The notes under the pieces: model-generated | What the model was told of the DNA's origin: nothing | Seen by the model: only the letters and a program-made list of their open reading frames with translations | Databases searched by the model: none | Assembly (NCBI RefSeq): GCF_004341105.1 | Contig: NZ_SLZK01000001.1 | Coordinates: 62,001-126,000, forward strand | Reading direction: 5' to 3' | Source of the DNA: Rhizobium sp. BK418 | GTDB taxonomy: Bacteria; Pseudomonadota; Alphaproteobacteria; Rhizobiales; Rhizobiaceae | DNA: 64,000 nt | Part shown: piece by piece, positions 62,275 through 64,000 of the stretch | Layout: each line of letters begins with the position of its first letter | How positions within the stretch are numbered: position 1 is the first letter of the stretch | Made by a program: the position numbers and the translations under genes

Positions 62275-63772
62275 GTTCCTCATATTGCGAGAAGGATGGA
62301 TCGGCGAGATCGGCAAAGCGCGTGAATTCCGACTGGAAGGCGAGCTTTACCGTACCCGTCGGTCCGTGACGCTGCTTGGCGATGATGACGTCCGCCGTGC
62401 CCTTCACCTTGTCGAACAGCGCTTCCCATTCCGGATATTTCGGATCGTGGATATCGCGCGGCTCCATATTCTTCACGTAATATTCCTCGCGGAACACGAA
62501 GAGCACGACGTCGGCGTCCTGCTCGATCGAACCGGATTCACGAAGATCGGAAAGCTGCGGGCGCTTATCTTCGCGGCTTTCGACCGCACGCGAAAGCTGC
62601 GACAGCGCGATAATCGGCACGTTCAGTTCCTTGCCGAGCGCCTTTAGGCCTGTGGTAATCTGGGTGATTTCCTGAACGCGGTTATCGCTGGATTTACCGG
62701 AGCCGGTCATGAGCTGGACGTAGTCGACGACAAGCACGTCGAGACCGCGCTGGCGCTTGAGGCGGCGCGCGCGCGCCGAAAGCTGGGCGATCGAGATGCC
62801 ACCCGTCTGGTCGATGTAGAGCGGCACCTTCTGCATCATCATTGAGCAGGCGACGAGCTTTTCAAAATCGGCGTCGTTGATGTCGCCGCGGCGGATCTTC
62901 GAGGAGGAAACTTCCGTCTGCTCGGAGATGATACGCGTGGCGAGCTGTTCGGATGACATTTCGAGCGAGTAAAAGCCGACGACGCCGCCGTTCTTCGCCT
63001 TCATGCTGCCATCGGGCTGCACCTCGCCCTCGTAGGCGGCGGCAATGTTATAGGCTATGTTGGTGGCAAGCGAGGTCTTGCCCATACCCGGGCGTCCTGC
63101 GAGCACGATCAAGTCCGATCGCTGCAATCCGCCCATCTTCGCGTCGAGTGAGTGGATGCCCGTGGAAATGCCCGATAGGCCGCCGTCACGCTCTTTGGCG
63201 ACGGCTGCCATGTCGATGGCGAGCGCCACGGCATCGTTGAACGACTGGAAGCCGCCATCGTAACGGCCGTTTTCGGCAAGCTCGAACAGGCGGCGTTCGG
63301 TATCTTCGATCTGCGCCTGCGGCGGCATGTCGAGCGGCGCGTCATAGGCGATATTGACGACATCCTCGCCGATGGTGATGAGCGCGCGGCGGATCGCCAG
63401 ATCGTAGATCGCCCGGCCATAGTCCTCGGCATTGATGATCGTCACCGCTCCTGTGACGAGGCTTGCAAGATATTGCGAAACGGTGATGTCGCCAACCTTC
63501 TCGTCAGCCGGCAGGAAGGTCTTGACGGTGACGGGGTTGGCGATCTTGCCCATGCGGATGATGTCGCCGGCGACCTCGAAGATCTTCCGGTGCAGCGGCT
63601 CGTAGAGATGAGTGGGCTTGAGGAAGTCCGAGACGCGATAATAGGCGTCGTTGTTCATCAGGATGGCGCCGAGTAGCGCCTGTTCGGCCTCGATGTTGTT
63701 CGGCGCTTCGCGATAGTGCTGCTCTGCAGGAGCAACGGCGGCAATCTTTCGTGCGGCTTCGTTCATCGTCAT
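62270..63772 (-). CDS. dnaB: replicative DNA helicase
   Basis: The 500-residue protein has the N-terminal primase-interacting domain (about 25-125) and the RecA-like ATPase with Walker A GRPGMGKTS, Walker B VLVVDYVQLM and the SQLSRAVE/KRPQLSDLRESG motifs. It is the hexameric helicase of the fork. No intein is present. Two starts (63772, 63766) are equally good. In Rhizobiales rplI normally lies upstream, beyond the window. Confidence 0.97.
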   Translation of the reverse strand: MTMNEAARKIAAVAPAEQHYREAPNNIEAEQALLGAILMNNDAYYRVSDFLKPTHLYEPLHRKIFEVAGDIIRMGKIANPVTVKTFLPADEKVGDITVSQYLASLVTGAVTIINAEDYGRAIYDLAIRRALITIGEDVVNIAYDAPLDMPPQAQIEDTERRLFELAENGRYDGGFQSFNDAVALAIDMAAVAKERDGGLSGISTGIHSLDAKMGGLQRSDLIVLAGRPGMGKTSLATNIAYNIAAAYEGEVQPDGSMKAKNGGVVGFYSLEMSSEQLATRIISEQTEVSSSKIRRGDINDADFEKLVACSMMMQKVPLYIDQTGGISIAQLSARARRLKRQRGLDVLVVDYVQLMTGSGKSSDNRVQEITQITTGLKALGKELNVPIIALSQLSRAVESREDKRPQLSDLRESGSIEQDADVVLFVFREEYYVKNMEPRDIHDPKYPEWEALFDKVKGTADVIIAKQRHGPTGTVKLAFQSEFTRFADLADPSFSQYEEH

Positions 63773-64000
63773 CCGTACTGTCTTTTATCCAAAACCGGGA
63801 TTTGCAGGGCAGCCCAGATAAAATCAAGTGTCCTGCAGCAACAGCTTTCAGGCGTTCGTCAAATCGGCTGCCCTGTGCACATTGTTCGACTTCTCCACAG
63901 TCACACTTTGGCAAGTACAAAAATACCGGGGGTGTTACCTGCAGAGCACGGCCGAAAACGACTCACTTCCATCGGCCTTGTCCGGCAGTTTAGGCCAGTT
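63773..64000. other. region upstream of dnaB
   Basis: The last 228 bases hold no convincing gene. They should contain the dnaB promoter or the end of an upstream gene outside the window. No repeat was recognised. Confidence 0.4.

Overview
The window looks like a piece of the main chromosome of a fast-growing rhizobium (Rhizobium, leguminosarum/etli/tropici type). The evidence is uniform GC-rich DNA, gene orders familiar from Rhizobiales (inositol cluster with an RpiR-type IolR, slt/dapA/smpB, rpoZ/rsh, acpS/lepB/rnc/era/recO, psd/pssA, dnaB/alr/radA/cvpA/purF), an alphaproteobacterial RopA-type porin and short palindromic intergenic repeats. No phage, insertion sequence, CRISPR array, rRNA operon or plasmid gene was seen. 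The genus is inferred from gene order and protein style, not from a search.

Layout. 1-6.5 kb: myo-inositol catabolism (iolE partial, iolD, iolC-DUF2090, iolR on minus; a divergent Gfo/Idh/MocA dehydrogenase, probably iolY). One perfect and two degenerate copies of the IolR palindrome lie at the promoters. 6.5-10.5 kb: a ferredoxin reductase-type flavoprotein, tRNA-Ser(GCU), a secreted Tyr/Gly-rich repeat protein and a porin with a structured leader. 10.5-16 kb: alpha/beta hydrolase, soluble lytic transglycosylase, dapA, smpB, NYN nuclease. 16-25.5 kb: rpoZ, rsh, a DUF3563 micro-protein, DUF2062, acpS-lepB-rnc-era, a Crp/Fnr regulator, a receiver-only response regulator and recO. 25.5-38.8 kb: mixed metabolism and signalling (aldo/keto reductase, MOSC, HD hydrolase, PAS-GGDEF-EAL, EF-hand protein, SodC, MscS, a ygfZ-HD-phosphatase overlap operon, small conserved proteins, NUDIX, YnfA, SRAP, LysE/ArgO). 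38.9-49.1 kb: pssA-psd, an Atm1-type ABC exporter, a LysM/Ig-like envelope protein with an internal duplication, LOG, RarD, a PCMT-like methyltransferase and cimA. 49.1-64 kb: cysS with two tandem GFA genes, pip and cimA in one tightly coupled run; GH25 lysozyme, SDR, purF, cvpA, radA, LysE, alr, AraC with azlCD, and dnaB.

Most genes are housekeeping and well understood. The items most worth a second look are non-coding: a REP-like family whose copies each begin a few bases after a stop codon, hairpins that would bury the ribosome binding sites of the porin and the aldo/keto reductase, a terminator placed directly before the rsh start, three exact CtrA-type boxes, and a 16-base box repeated before araC and azlC. 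I did not find a convincing undescribed multi-gene system.
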